NCBI GenBank assembly: GCA_019120125.1
Contig: DWVR01000046.1
Span: 1 to 64,000, forward strand
DNA length: 64,000 nt
Origin: Candidatus Phocaeicola excrementigallinarum
GTDB taxonomy: Bacteria > Bacteroidota > Bacteroidia > Bacteroidales > Bacteroidaceae
Direction: 5' to 3'
This document shows, one piece after another, positions 25,789 to 33,958 of this stretch (positions within the stretch are counted from its first letter, which is position 1; each line of letters starts with the position of its first letter). The position numbers were made by a program, and so were the translations under genes. Below the pieces are notes generated by a model that was not told the DNA's origin, searched no databases, and saw only the letters and a program-made list of their open reading frames with translations.

Positions 25789-27351
25789 TTACTTGGCCAC
25801 CCTCTCAAGCCATCTCACCATGGACAGCATCACGATCATCGACGCGCCCGTGGCCCCGACGAACACGAGCCAGCAGGCCCAGATGGGAACCGTGGTGTAA
25901 AGCAGACCGCCGATGAACAGCAGCGAGTTGCCCACAGCCGTAGCCGCCAGCCAGCATCCCTGCATGAGTCCCTGCAAATGCGGAGGAGCCACCTTCGACA
26001 CGAACGAAAGACCCAGCGGAGAGATGAAAAGCTCGGCAACGGTCAGGATGAAATAAAGCCCTACCATGATCCACGGAGTGACGCGGATGGCACTGACCTG
26101 CTCCTCGGTCATGACCGCCAGCGCGTCCTTGGCCGGCAGGGTGAGCGAGAAGAACATCAGGAACAGATATGCCAGGGCGGCGATGCCCATACCGATGGCG
26201 ATCTTCATCGGAGTGGAAGGCTCCTTGCCCCTCTCTTTCAGCGAGCCGAAAATCCACATGATGATCGGGGTGAGGAACACCACGAAGAACGGATTGACCG
26301 CCTGGAAGATCTCGGCACCCTTGATCTGGGTGAATCCCAGGTCGATGTTGATGACACTCAGGTCCACATAGTCGCGTGCGAAGTAGGTCAGCGAATAGCC
26401 GTTCTGATGGAACGAGAGCCAGAAGAAGATGACCACTCCGAACACGGCGAACAGCGCGTAGATGCGCTGACGGATCTCGGTGGCGCTGATCCGCACTTCC
26501 TCCCTGCTCACTTTCGCGTCGCCGGGAGCGGGCTCCACGGCCTTCTTGCCCGGATCGGGGAACGAGCTCTTGTGTCTGAGATAAATGGCCAGCGAAATGA
26601 GCATGGCCACGATGGCCGCCATGAACGCATAATGGAAACCGCGGTTGAACACGTCCAGATAGCTGTTCACGAAAGCCGTCATGTCGGTCACCTGACTGCC
26701 GTCAAGCATCACCTTGTTTGCCAGCACGTTCAGCTTCTCCACCTCCTGCGGAAGCATGGCTCCGGCTCCTTCCAGATATTTGTGGCACAGCTCGGGAAGA
26801 GTGGCGTCATAGTCGAAGCCATTGCTCCTGAGCCACCAGTTGCGCACGCCGATGGCGATGAACGGCGCGAACACGGCACCTACGTTGATGAACATGTAGA
26901 ATATCTGGAAACCGGCGTCACGCAGGCTCGAATATTTGGGATTGTCGTACATCTGGCCGACCAGTGCCTGCAGGTTGCCCTTGAACAGACCGTTGCCGAA
27001 GGCGATGACGGCGAGCCCCACACAGGTGATTCCCAACGACAAGGGCAGGTTGTGCACCGGAGTCGGAGTCGGAACGGCAATGATGAGATAGCCGAGGGCC
27101 ATGAGCACCAGTCCCGCCAGGATGGTCCCCTTGAAGTTCTTGGTCTTGTCGGCAATGATACCTCCCGCCAACGCCAGGATGTAGATGGAAGCGTAGAACG
27201 CGGAATAGATATATCCGGTCGTCGTCTCGGACAGGCCGAATTTCGCTGAGATGAACAGGGTCAGGATAGCCATCATGATGTAAAAGCCGAAACGCTCGCC
27301 CATATTGGCCAACGCGGCGGCCACCAACCCCTTAGGATGCTTGTTGAACAT
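25789..27351 (-). CDS. POT-family proton-coupled oligopeptide transporter
   Basis: This 520-residue major facilitator protein has about 12-14 helices. It opens with ANMGERFGFYIMMAILTLFIS, the POT ExxER-like signature, and has IYILALAGGIIADKTKNFKGTILAG, GNGLFKGNLQALVGQMYD and FYMFINVGAVFAPFIA in the first half. The C-terminal half carries a PLGLSFVSKVAPPHLQGLMQG segment. It imports di- and tripeptides with protons. It has its own promoter-like element at 27404-27434 and its own terminator, so it is a single-gene unit. Confidence 0.93.
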   Translation of the reverse strand: MFNKHPKGLVAAALANMGERFGFYIMMAILTLFISAKFGLSETTTGYIYSAFYASIYILALAGGIIADKTKNFKGTILAGLVLMALGYLIIAVPTPTPVHNLPLSLGITCVGLAVIAFGNGLFKGNLQALVGQMYDNPKYSSLRDAGFQIFYMFINVGAVFAPFIAIGVRNWWLRSNGFDYDATLPELCHKYLEGAGAMLPQEVEKLNVLANKVMLDGSQVTDMTAFVNSYLDVFNRGFHYAFMAAIVAMLISLAIYLRHKSSFPDPGKKAVEPAPGDAKVSREEVRISATEIRQRIYALFAVFGVVIFFWLSFHQNGYSLTYFARDYVDLSVINIDLGFTQIKGAEIFQAVNPFFVVFLTPIIMWIFGSLKERGKEPSTPMKIAIGMGIAALAYLFLMFFSLTLPAKDALAVMTEEQVSAIRVTPWIMVGLYFILTVAELFISPLGLSFVSKVAPPHLQGLMQGCWLAATAVGNSLLFIGGLLYTTVPIWACWLVFVGATGASMIVMLSMVRWLERVAK

Positions 27352-27403
27352 AGTTAATGAAGATTTAATAATTGATTGATTAGTTAAAATTCACACTTAG
27401 GGG

Positions 27404-27434
27404 CAAATATACGGAAAATCCGCGAACATGCAAG
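27404..27434 (-). promoter_or_regulatory. Promoter of the POT transporter
   Basis: On the minus strand CTTG (27434-27431), 19 bp, then TATATTTG (27411-27404). The -33 is one base off TTTG. About 50 bp before the start codon. Confidence 0.55.
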
Positions 27435-27493
27435 CAAAAGTGCCGTCCAAAAGAGGAAAAGGCCGGCAGCGCCTTCATCCGGACCACCGTGTT

Positions 27494-28141
27494 TTACCGC
27501 CTTTCCCTGCAGCAGTAAGTACACACAAAATCGGGATGGATGAAATAACGGACGGGGAACACCCCCCCGGCCGTAGGGAAAAGGCTTTCGCCCGGAAACT
27601 CCCCCTCGCCAGAGAGAGTGAAGGGACGGATGCGGAGATGGCCGAGAAAGTCAACGCCCTCCTGGTCCAGCACCTTATACAAGGTCTCTTTCGCCGACCA
27701 GTGCAGGAGAAGCTGCAGCAGGTATTCCCGGTCGGTCATATTCTCCGCCCCCGGCAGCTCGTCGGCACGCACGAAACGGGACGCCACCTTCCTCACCCGG
27801 TCCCCGACCTGCTCTATGTCGATTCCCGGAACGAGACGGTCGTGCAGTCCTACGGCCACATAGCCGCCGGTATGCGAGATGGTCACCTGACGCTCCTCAC
27901 CCTCCAGACAAGGCTTCCCCGACGGAGCATGCACGACGCGGCATTCCTTCCCCGAAAGGGTCTTTAAAAGCACGCGCACGCCAAGGATCTCCATGCGGCG
28001 TTTCGGCGACCTCACCCCATCCAGCTCAGGCCCGAACAGGGACCTGTCGTCCAGCATGGCTTCAAGCTCTCCGGCGGACTCGGACATTTTCCAGACGCCC
28101 CACAATCCGCCGTCATATTCCCAACGGGCAAGCAACGGCAT
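27494..28141 (-). CDS. 4'-phosphopantetheinyl transferase, Sfp type
   Basis: The 215-residue protein has the two superfamily motifs: GIDIE at 106-110 (Mg2+ binding) and WSAKETLYK at 148-156. It moves phosphopantetheine from coenzyme A to a carrier-protein serine (acyl carrier protein or a synthase). Its length is like Sfp rather than AcpS. The start is 2 bp past the gldE stop, so the two are translationally coupled. coaE, which makes coenzyme A, is also in the window at 34461. Confidence 0.93.
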   Translation of the reverse strand: MPLLARWEYDGGLWGVWKMSESAGELEAMLDDRSLFGPELDGVRSPKRRMEILGVRVLLKTLSGKECRVVHAPSGKPCLEGEERQVTISHTGGYVAVGLHDRLVPGIDIEQVGDRVRKVASRFVRADELPGAENMTDREYLLQLLLHWSAKETLYKVLDQEGVDFLGHLRIRPFTLSGEGEFPGESLFPTAGGVFPVRYFIHPDFVCTYCCRERR

Positions 28142-28143
28142 GG

Positions 28144-29514
28144 TCAGCTGTTTTCTTTTTCCGTCTCACCCCCAGCCGTGGGAGGCAGGATGACGACCTT
28201 GACTTTCAGAATGCGGCGGCTGTTCATCTCCAGCACCTCGAAACGGAAGTTGCGGTATTCAAGCACCTCATGCAAGGCAGGGAACTCCCCTTTCAGCTCC
28301 AGCACAAGTCCCGCGAGCGTGTCGGAATCTCTCGCCACCTCCTCAAACTCGTCGGAGTCCACCTTGACAATCTTGTAGAAGTCCGAGAGCAGGGTCTTCG
28401 CCTCGAACACGAACACATTGTCCGACAATTTCACGTAGGTGCGCTCGTCATCGTCGTATTCATCGTTGATCTCCCCCACAATCTCCTCTATCAGGTCTTC
28501 CATCGTGACGATTCCCGAAGTGCCGCCGAACTCATCGACCACCACCGCGATATGGATCTTGTTGGCCTGGAAGTCACGCAACAGGTCGTCAATCATCTTG
28601 GTTTCGGGCACGAACAGCGCCGGCCGGACCAGGTTCTGCCACTTGAACTCGTCCCCACGGTCCAGATACGGAAGCAGGTCCTTGATATACAGGATACCCT
28701 TGATGTTGTCGCGCGAGTCCTCGTAGACCGGGATACGGGAATACCCGTTGTCGACCACACACTTCAGCACGCCCGAGAAAGGAGTCTTTATCTCGATGTC
28801 CACCATGTCAAGGCGTGAGGTCATCACCTCCTTGGCCGTCTCCTCGCCGAAACGGATGATTCCCTCCAGCATGTTGCTTTCTTCGGGAGTCTCTTCCTCG
28901 ATGTCCGTCAGTTCCAGAGCCTGCGAGAGGTCGCCGACGGAAAGGTTGGAAGCCGGACGGTTTTTCCGGGCAAACCGGTTGATGAAGAAGGAAGAACGCA
29001 CCAGCAGGGACGACAGCGGACTGAACACGGCACGCAACACGCACACCGTGGGAGCCGCCTTCCGGACGAAAGCCAGCGGATGCTGCGCCGAATAGATCTT
29101 GGGGATGATCTCACCGGACATCAGAATCAGGAAAGTGAGAAGGATGGTCATCAGGACAAGGCCCAACACCCGGAAGGGACCGAAATCCACGACAGAAAAG
29201 AAGAAAAAGTCCAGCAACAGGACGACGGCCACATTCATGAAATTGTTGGAGATCAGGATGGTGGCCAACAGATGTTCCGAGTCGTCAAGCAAGGTTTTCA
29301 CACGTTTGTCCGCAGGATGCTCCCCCTCATTGATCTCCTCCCTGTCAGAGGAAGAAAGCGAGAAGAACGCGGTTTCAGAAGCCGACACAAGGCCGGAGAC
29401 ATAAAGCAACACAAGAGCCGCGAGCAAGGCGGCCGTCTCTCCTGCAGTAACAGGAGTCACTACGATTCCATTGAAAATATCCGCCAGGCGGCATAAATAC
29501 GAGTCAGGGTCCAT
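28144..29514 (-). CDS. gldE: GldE-like CNNM/CorC-family membrane protein
   Basis: This 456-residue protein has a DUF21/CNNM membrane part (about residues 25-190; LVSASETAFFSLSSSDREEI, NFMNVAVVLLLDFFFF). Two CBS domains follow (DNGYSRIPVYEDSRDNIKGILYIKDLL, VVDEFGGTSGIVTMEDLIEEIVGEINDEYDDD), then a CorC/HlyC C-terminal domain. In gliding Bacteroidetes the protein is called GldE; non-gliding gut species keep it, and CNNM relatives move Mg2+ or Na+. The order mutY-ssb-gldE is conserved in the phylum. The gap from ssb is 66 bp. Confidence 0.9.
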   Translation of the reverse strand: MDPDSYLCRLADIFNGIVVTPVTAGETAALLAALVLLYVSGLVSASETAFFSLSSSDREEINEGEHPADKRVKTLLDDSEHLLATILISNNFMNVAVVLLLDFFFFSVVDFGPFRVLGLVLMTILLTFLILMSGEIIPKIYSAQHPLAFVRKAAPTVCVLRAVFSPLSSLLVRSSFFINRFARKNRPASNLSVGDLSQALELTDIEEETPEESNMLEGIIRFGEETAKEVMTSRLDMVDIEIKTPFSGVLKCVVDNGYSRIPVYEDSRDNIKGILYIKDLLPYLDRGDEFKWQNLVRPALFVPETKMIDDLLRDFQANKIHIAVVVDEFGGTSGIVTMEDLIEEIVGEINDEYDDDERTYVKLSDNVFVFEAKTLLSDFYKIVKVDSDEFEEVARDSDTLAGLVLELKGEFPALHEVLEYRNFRFEVLEMNSRRILKVKVVILPPTAGGETEKENS

Positions 29515-29580
29515 TCAATTCGTAATAGTTAAACAATAAAGGAGGCATGTCCTCACAAGACACCCTCCTTGCATACTCTC

Positions 29581-30012
29581 TCAAAAAGGAAGCTCATCGG
29601 AGGGAGCCGGCTCCACAGGCGTCTGTGCGGTGTTCCGCACTTCCGTCGCGGGCTGCTGCGGCGCAGTCTGCTGTGCGGCACGGGGGGACAGCATCTCCAT
29701 GTTGTCGCCGAAAATCTCCACCACATAGCGCTTCACCCCGTTCTGGTCGTCATACGACCGTGAACGGATCTTCCCTTCGATATACAGCTTGTCTCCCTTG
29801 TGTACATATTTCTCGGCCGTCTCGGCCAGTCCCCTCCACAATACGATGTTGTGCCACTCCGTACGTTCCGGCACACGGGTGCCGTTTGTCAAGGTGTAGG
29901 CCCTGTCCGTCGTCGCCAACGGGAATGTGGCTACCGCCACACCGCTGTCCAGGTATCTTACTTCAGGATCTCTCCCCACGTTACCGATCAATTGTACTTT
30001 ATTCAATGACAT
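29581..30012 (-). CDS. ssb: Single-stranded DNA-binding protein
   Basis: The 143-residue protein opens MSLNKVQLIGNVGRDPEVRY. It has an OB-fold (FPLATTDRAYTLTNGTRVPERTEWHNIVLWRGLAETAEKYVHKGDKLYIEGKIRSRSYDD), a short Gln/Ala/Pro-rich linker and the acidic tip SDELPF that docks repair and replication proteins. The start codon lies inside the end of mutY (14-bp overlap), consistent with co-expression. Confidence 0.97.
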   Translation of the reverse strand: MSLNKVQLIGNVGRDPEVRYLDSGVAVATFPLATTDRAYTLTNGTRVPERTEWHNIVLWRGLAETAEKYVHKGDKLYIEGKIRSRSYDDQNGVKRYVVEIFGDNMEMLSPRAAQQTAPQQPATEVRNTAQTPVEPAPSDELPF

Positions 30013-31084
30013 AAATGAGACTTTCTTGATTTATGGGCTTCAAAAGTAGAGAAAAAAAACGAGAAACCAAACGGGAGACCGGGAATTTATCAAAATCTTC
30101 CGCCAATATCCGCCGGAATCCCGGCAGTTCCGCTCCAGGATCTGACAATTCCACCGCATAACAGTCCGCATGGACCACGCGGTGGGAAAGCACGTGCCTG
30201 ACTCCCGACGCCACCGGACGCACGCTCAGGATGCCTTTTCCGGCGAACAACGTCCGGAATGCAGGCGTGGCGGACAGTTCGGGCCATGTGACCGCCTTTT
30301 CCGTCTCCACCAACGGAAACTCATAGAGATTCTGCCAGATGTCGCCCGGCATACGTTTCCGGATAAAGGTATACGCACCTGCGCACACGTACATATAATT
30401 AAAATAACGGTCGGCAAGCTTCGGTTTCCGGCGTTTCCGGGGGAACTCTCCTACCCTTCCCTGACGGAAAGCCGAACACTCCCCGGCAAAAGGACACATC
30501 CCGCAATCGGGAGAAGAGGGCACGCACTGCAACGCCCCGAAATCCATGATGGCCTGATTGTATTCCGCCGGCCGCTCCTTGTCGAGCATCTCATGGGCCA
30601 ACGCGGCGAAAAGCTTCTTCCCCTTCGAAGTGCCGGCATCCTCGTCCACACCCAGATAACGCGACAGCACCCTGTACACGTTGCCGTCGACCACCGCACA
30701 AGGCATGTCATAGGCGAACGCACAGATGGCGGCGGCCGTATAGTCGCCCACCCCCTTCAGCCGGCGCACGCCCTCAAAAGTCGTGGGAAACGCGCCCGCT
30801 CCGGCCACAGCCTTCGCCGCCGTATGCAGGTTCCTGGCCCGGGAATAGTAGCCCAGTCCCTGCCAGTATCTCATCACCTCATCCTCGCCGGCCCCGGCCA
30901 GCGACTCCACGTCCGGAAAACGCCGGATGAAACGGCAGTAATAATCATACCCCTGCGCCACGCGTGTCTGCTGGAGGATGACCTCAGACACCCATATCCT
31001 GTAAGGGTCGCGCGTCTCCCTCCACGGAAGTTCCCGGCGATGACGGCGGTACCATGCGATCAACTTGTCAGCGAATCGGTCCAT
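29999..31084 (-). CDS. mutY: A/G-specific adenine DNA glycosylase
   Basis: The 361-residue protein begins MDRFADKLIAWYRRHRRELPWR. It has catalytic Glu34 (SEVILQQTRV), the helix-hairpin-helix LKGVGDYTAAA and Asp133 (AVVDGNVYR). The 4Fe-4S cluster Cys187-x6-Cys194-x2-Cys197-x5-Cys203 is intact, and a NUDIX-like C-terminal domain reads 8-oxoG. It removes adenine mispaired with 8-oxoguanine. An upstream in-frame start would run through the promoter element at 31101, so 31084 is used. Confidence 0.96.
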   Translation of the reverse strand: MDRFADKLIAWYRRHRRELPWRETRDPYRIWVSEVILQQTRVAQGYDYYCRFIRRFPDVESLAGAGEDEVMRYWQGLGYYSRARNLHTAAKAVAGAGAFPTTFEGVRRLKGVGDYTAAAICAFAYDMPCAVVDGNVYRVLSRYLGVDEDAGTSKGKKLFAALAHEMLDKERPAEYNQAIMDFGALQCVPSSPDCGMCPFAGECSAFRQGRVGEFPRKRRKPKLADRYFNYMYVCAGAYTFIRKRMPGDIWQNLYEFPLVETEKAVTWPELSATPAFRTLFAGKGILSVRPVASGVRHVLSHRVVHADCYAVELSDPGAELPGFRRILAEDFDKFPVSRLVSRFFSLLLKPINQESLIYVIE

Positions 31085-31100
31085 TCCACATTTTTTGCGG

Positions 31101-31108
31101 CAAAGGTA
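31101..31108 (-). promoter_or_regulatory. -7 element of the mutY-ssb-gldE-PPTase operon
   Basis: TACCTTTG on the minus strand, 16 bp before the mutY start, giving a very short leader. No good -33. Confidence 0.5.
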
Positions 31109-31235
31109 ATCATTTTCCCCGGAAACAGTCCCTTTACGCTCCCGACAGGCGCCGCCAAAACAGGAAAAACACACAAAACAGAGACATTTATCGAAAATTA
31201 TCCCAAAGAAATTTTCCAGTGAGCGAGAAAAGCTA

Positions 31236-31243
31236 TATATTTG
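31236..31243 (+). promoter_or_regulatory. -7 element of the HU gene promoter
   Basis: TATATTTG lies 46 bp before the HU start. TTTTCC about 20 bp upstream may serve as a -33. Confidence 0.55.
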
Positions 31244-31289
31244 CATTCCAAAAAATTAAGAATTAGGTATAACAATAATTTTTAGCGAA

Positions 31290-31565
31290 ATGACTAAAGC
31301 AGATATCGTAAACGAAATCGCCAAAAACACAGGAATTGACAAGGCAACAGTATTGACCACACTGGAGGCGTTCATGAAATCAATCAAAGATTCTTTGTCG
31401 AAAGATGAGAACGTTTATCTCCGTGGATTCGGTAGTTTCATCGTGAAGAAAAGAGCGCAGAAGACTGCCCGCAATATCTCAAAGAACACTACCATCATCA
31501 TTCCGGAACACAACATTCCGGCATTCAAACCGGCAAAGACTTTTACTCTTTCAGTAAAAAAATAA
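31290..31565 (+). CDS. HU/IHF-family nucleoid DNA-binding protein
   Basis: The 91-residue protein starts MTKADIVNEIAKNTGIDKATV, with the helical dimer body, the signature region LRGFGSFIVKKRAQKTARN (GFGxF) and a beta-arm ending FKPAKTFTLSVKK. The DNA-bending arm carries NTTIIIPEHNIPAFKPAK where the usual proline lies. It compacts and bends DNA. It precedes the small basic protein and RNase G, an order common in Bacteroidetes. Confidence 0.95.
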   Translation: MTKADIVNEIAKNTGIDKATVLTTLEAFMKSIKDSLSKDENVYLRGFGSFIVKKRAQKTARNISKNTTIIIPEHNIPAFKPAKTFTLSVKK

Positions 31566-31602
31566 AATCAACATTAGTATTAACCCATAAAATTTTGAAG
31601 CT

Positions 31603-31695
31603 ATGCCAAGCGGAAAGAAAAGAAAAAGACATAAAATGTCTACTCACAAGCGTAAGAAAAGACTGAGAAAGAACAGACATAAAAGCAAAAAATAA
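31603..31695 (+). CDS. 30-residue basic protein, AURKAIP1/COX24 (mS38-like) type
   Basis: MPSGKKRKRHKMSTHKRKKR... continues with LRKNRHKSKK; more than half of the residues are Lys or Arg. Proteins with this sequence in Bacteroidetes are annotated as AURKAIP1/COX24-domain proteins, the family of mitochondrial ribosomal protein mS38, so a ribosome-associated role is likely (family knowledge, not shown here). The ATG lies 37 bp after the HU stop in the same direction. The codons are A-rich and differ from its GC-rich neighbours because of the lysine content. It is short enough to be missed by gene finders. Confidence 0.8.
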   Translation: MPSGKKRKRHKMSTHKRKKRLRKNRHKSKK

Positions 31696-31717
31696 TTTTT
31701 AGTCTGTCCGACTGAAT

Positions 31718-31767
31718 AAAGAACAAACTTGCAAAGTGCTTTAAGTAGTCTTTCAGGTTTGTTCTTT
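31718..31767 (+). terminator. Stem-loop after the small basic protein
   Basis: AAAGAACAAAC and GTTTGTTCTTT form an 11-bp stem around a long loop. There is no T-run, so it is either a weak terminator or a processing/stability structure before RNase G. Confidence 0.4.
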
Positions 31768-31864
31768 GTGTATTGTACCTACGCGGAACGCCTCCCTCCG
31801 CCTCCTGAGCGGACAAGGAGGTGTGCGGAAAACTTTTTTATTAACCCGATAAACTAAGTATCAA

Positions 31865-33439
31865 GTGACAAGCGAATTAGTAGTAGACGTACAACCCAAA
31901 GAAATCTCCATCGCCCTCATGGAGGACAAAAACCTGGTGGAATTTCAGAAAGAAGAGCAGAACCTTTCATTCGCGGTAGGCAACATGTACTTGGGCAGAG
32001 TGAAGAAACTGATGCCCGGACTCAATGCCTGTTTCGTGGATGTGGGCTTTGAAAAAGACGCTTTCCTTCATTACTTAGACTTGGGACCACAATTCCATTC
32101 CTACCAGAAATACGTCAAGCAGGTCATAAGCGACCGCAAAAAGCTTTTTCCGATGTCGAAAGCCACGGTACTTCCCGACATCGAGAAGGACGGGGCCATA
32201 TCGAACGTCCTCAAGCAAGGACAGGAGGTCATCGTACAGATCGTAAAGGAACCTATCTCGACAAAAGGTCCACGACTGACCTGCGAGCTTTCTTTCGCGG
32301 GACGTTATCTGGTGCTCATCCCGTTCAATGACAAAGTGTCGGTGTCACAGAAGATAAAGTCGAGCGAAGAGCGCGCGCGACTCAAACAGCTCCTGCAAAG
32401 CATCAAGCCGAAACATTTCGGCGTAATCGTGCGCACGGTAGCCGAAGGCAAAAGAGTGGCCGAACTGGACGCCGAACTGAAAGTATTGCTGAAACACTGG
32501 GAAGAAACAATCACCAAAGTGCAGAAAGCGACCAAACTGCCTGCACTGGTCTACGAGGAAACAAGCCGCACCGTAGCCATGCTGCGCGACCTGTTCAACC
32601 CTTCGTACGAGAACATCTACGTGAACGACGAAAACGTATTCAACGAAGTAAGAGATTATGTGGCGCTCATCGCCCCTGAAAGGACGGACATCGTAAAGCG
32701 CTACACTGGAAAACTTCCCATCTTCGACAATTTCGGCATTACCAAGCAGATAAAGTCATCATTCGGACGGACCGTCTCTTACAAGAGCGGAGCCTACCTG
32801 ATCATCGAACATACCGAAGCGCTGCACGTGGTGGACGTGAACAGCGGCAACCGTTCGAAATCGGCCAACGGACAGGAGGCTAACGCGCTGGACGTCAATC
32901 TGGGAGCGGCCGACGAGCTGGCGCGACAGCTCCGGCTGAGAGACATGGGAGGAATCATCGTGGTAGACTTCATAGACATGAATCTGGCCGAGAACCGCCA
33001 GAAGCTGTATGAAAGGATGTGCCAGAACATGCAGAAGGACCGTGCGAAACACAACATCCTTCCGCTGAGCAAGTTCGGACTCATGCAGATCACCCGCCAA
33101 CGCGTGCGCCCCGCCATCGACGTGGCCACCGATGAAGACTGCCCCACCTGTTTCGGAAAAGGAAAAATAAAGCCGTCTATCCTGTTTACCGACTCACTGG
33201 AAAACAAGATAGACTATCTGGTCAACAAGTTAGGCATGAAGAAATTCACCCTTCATATCCATCCGTACGTAGCCGCCTATGTGAACCAGGGAATCGTCTC
33301 CCTGAAACGCAAGTGGCAGATGAAGTACGGATTCGGTATCAAAGTCATACCCAACCAGAATCTGGCTTTCCTCCAGTACAAGTTCTTTGATTCCCACGGA
33401 CAGGAGCTTGACATGAAGGAAGAATCAGAGATAAAATAA
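31865..33439 (+). CDS. rng: Ribonuclease G/E family endoribonuclease
   Basis: The 524-residue protein starts with a GTG (TSELVVDVQPKEISIALMEDK). It has an S1-like domain (VGNMYLGRVKKLMPGLNACFVDVGFEKDAFL), the RNase H-like catalytic part with Mg2+ ligands Asp324 (HVVDVNSG) and Asp368 (IVVDFIDM), and the Zn-link CPTC (Cys426, Cys429). There is no long RNase E scaffold tail, so RNase G is the better name. It cleaves single-stranded RNA for rRNA maturation and mRNA decay. It ends 27 bp before a strong terminator. Confidence 0.95.
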   Translation: MTSELVVDVQPKEISIALMEDKNLVEFQKEEQNLSFAVGNMYLGRVKKLMPGLNACFVDVGFEKDAFLHYLDLGPQFHSYQKYVKQVISDRKKLFPMSKATVLPDIEKDGAISNVLKQGQEVIVQIVKEPISTKGPRLTCELSFAGRYLVLIPFNDKVSVSQKIKSSEERARLKQLLQSIKPKHFGVIVRTVAEGKRVAELDAELKVLLKHWEETITKVQKATKLPALVYEETSRTVAMLRDLFNPSYENIYVNDENVFNEVRDYVALIAPERTDIVKRYTGKLPIFDNFGITKQIKSSFGRTVSYKSGAYLIIEHTEALHVVDVNSGNRSKSANGQEANALDVNLGAADELARQLRLRDMGGIIVVDFIDMNLAENRQKLYERMCQNMQKDRAKHNILPLSKFGLMQITRQRVRPAIDVATDEDCPTCFGKGKIKPSILFTDSLENKIDYLVNKLGMKKFTLHIHPYVAAYVNQGIVSLKRKWQMKYGFGIKVIPNQNLAFLQYKFFDSHGQELDMKEESEIK

Positions 33440-33451
33440 TCCGACGGAATT

Positions 33452-33483
33452 TTTCCGCGACAAAAAAGAGATGCTTATCTTTG
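33452..33483 (+). promoter_or_regulatory. Promoter of the Fur-family gene, embedded in the rng terminator
   Basis: TTTC (33452-33455), 20 bp, then TATCTTTG (33476-33483). The -7 box overlaps the left arm and loop of the terminator hairpin at 33467-33509. Transcription would begin within the hairpin and the leader would be about 20 nt. Confidence 0.6.
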
Positions 33484-33509
33484 CAGAAACGATAAGCATC
33501 TCTTTTTTT
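33467..33509 (+). terminator. Intrinsic terminator of rng
   Basis: A perfect 13-bp stem AGAGATGCTTATC/GATAAGCATCTCT with an 11-nt loop and seven Ts, ending one base before the next start codon (33511). Confidence 0.88.
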
Positions 33510-33510
33510 C

Positions 33511-33942
33511 ATGAAAGCTGAAAACTATTCTCCCATTCTGGAAGATGCCGGAATCCGCCCCACTTCCACCCGGCTGCTCATCTACGGCGCGATCTGCCGG
33601 ATGAGCGACACCTTCAGCCTCACCTCGCTTGAGGACGAGCTGCAAAGCATCGACAAGTCAGTCATATTCCGCACGCTCACCCTCTTCCACGACCACCACC
33701 TCATCCACAGTGTGGACGACGGGAGCGGCTCCCACAAGTTCTGCCTCTGCCACAATCACGGGCACTGCAAGTCTGAAGAGGAGCATTGCCACTTCTATTG
33801 CGAGAAATGCCAGAAAACCTATTGCCTGAACGATGACATGATTCCGGCCGTGAAGATTCCCGAGGGCTTCAGCGTACGCAAAGTGAACTATATCATGAAA
33901 GGAATCTGCGCGGAATGCGCAAAAAAAGAGAGGCTGTCTTAA
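33511..33942 (+). CDS. Fur-family metal-dependent repressor
   Basis: The 143-residue protein has a winged-helix N-terminal half (RPTSTRLLIYGAICRMSDTFSLTSLEDELQSIDKSVIFRTLTLFHDHHLIHSVDDGSGSHKF). The metal-binding dimer half is rich in His and Cys (CLCHNHGHCKSEEEHCHFYCEKC). A structural zinc site is Cys97/Cys100 with Cys133/Cys136. The extra HNHGHCKSEEEHCHF cluster looks more Zur- or Fur-like than PerR-like, but the metal cannot be fixed from sequence. It is monocistronic, with promoter and terminator tightly packed around it. Confidence 0.9.
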   Translation: MKAENYSPILEDAGIRPTSTRLLIYGAICRMSDTFSLTSLEDELQSIDKSVIFRTLTLFHDHHLIHSVDDGSGSHKFCLCHNHGHCKSEEEHCHFYCEKCQKTYCLNDDMIPAVKIPEGFSVRKVNYIMKGICAECAKKERLS

Positions 33943-33950
33943 AGACAGCC
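33921..33950 (-). terminator. Terminator of the DUF5606 operon inside the Fur-family 3' end
   Basis: GGCTGTCTT-A-AAGACAGCC (33932-33950) is a perfect stem whose loop contains the stop codon of the Fur-family gene. On the minus strand it is followed by seven Ts (33927-33921) that encode KK in the opposite gene. It ends the leftward nusB-DUF5606 transcripts and may also end the rightward gene. Confidence 0.75.
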
Positions 33951-33958
33951 CCATCGCT

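Noticed and set aside
27459..27478. Possible terminator after the phosphopantetheinyl transferase
   Set aside because: AAGGC/GCCTT stem is only 5 bp with four Ts; too weak to call.
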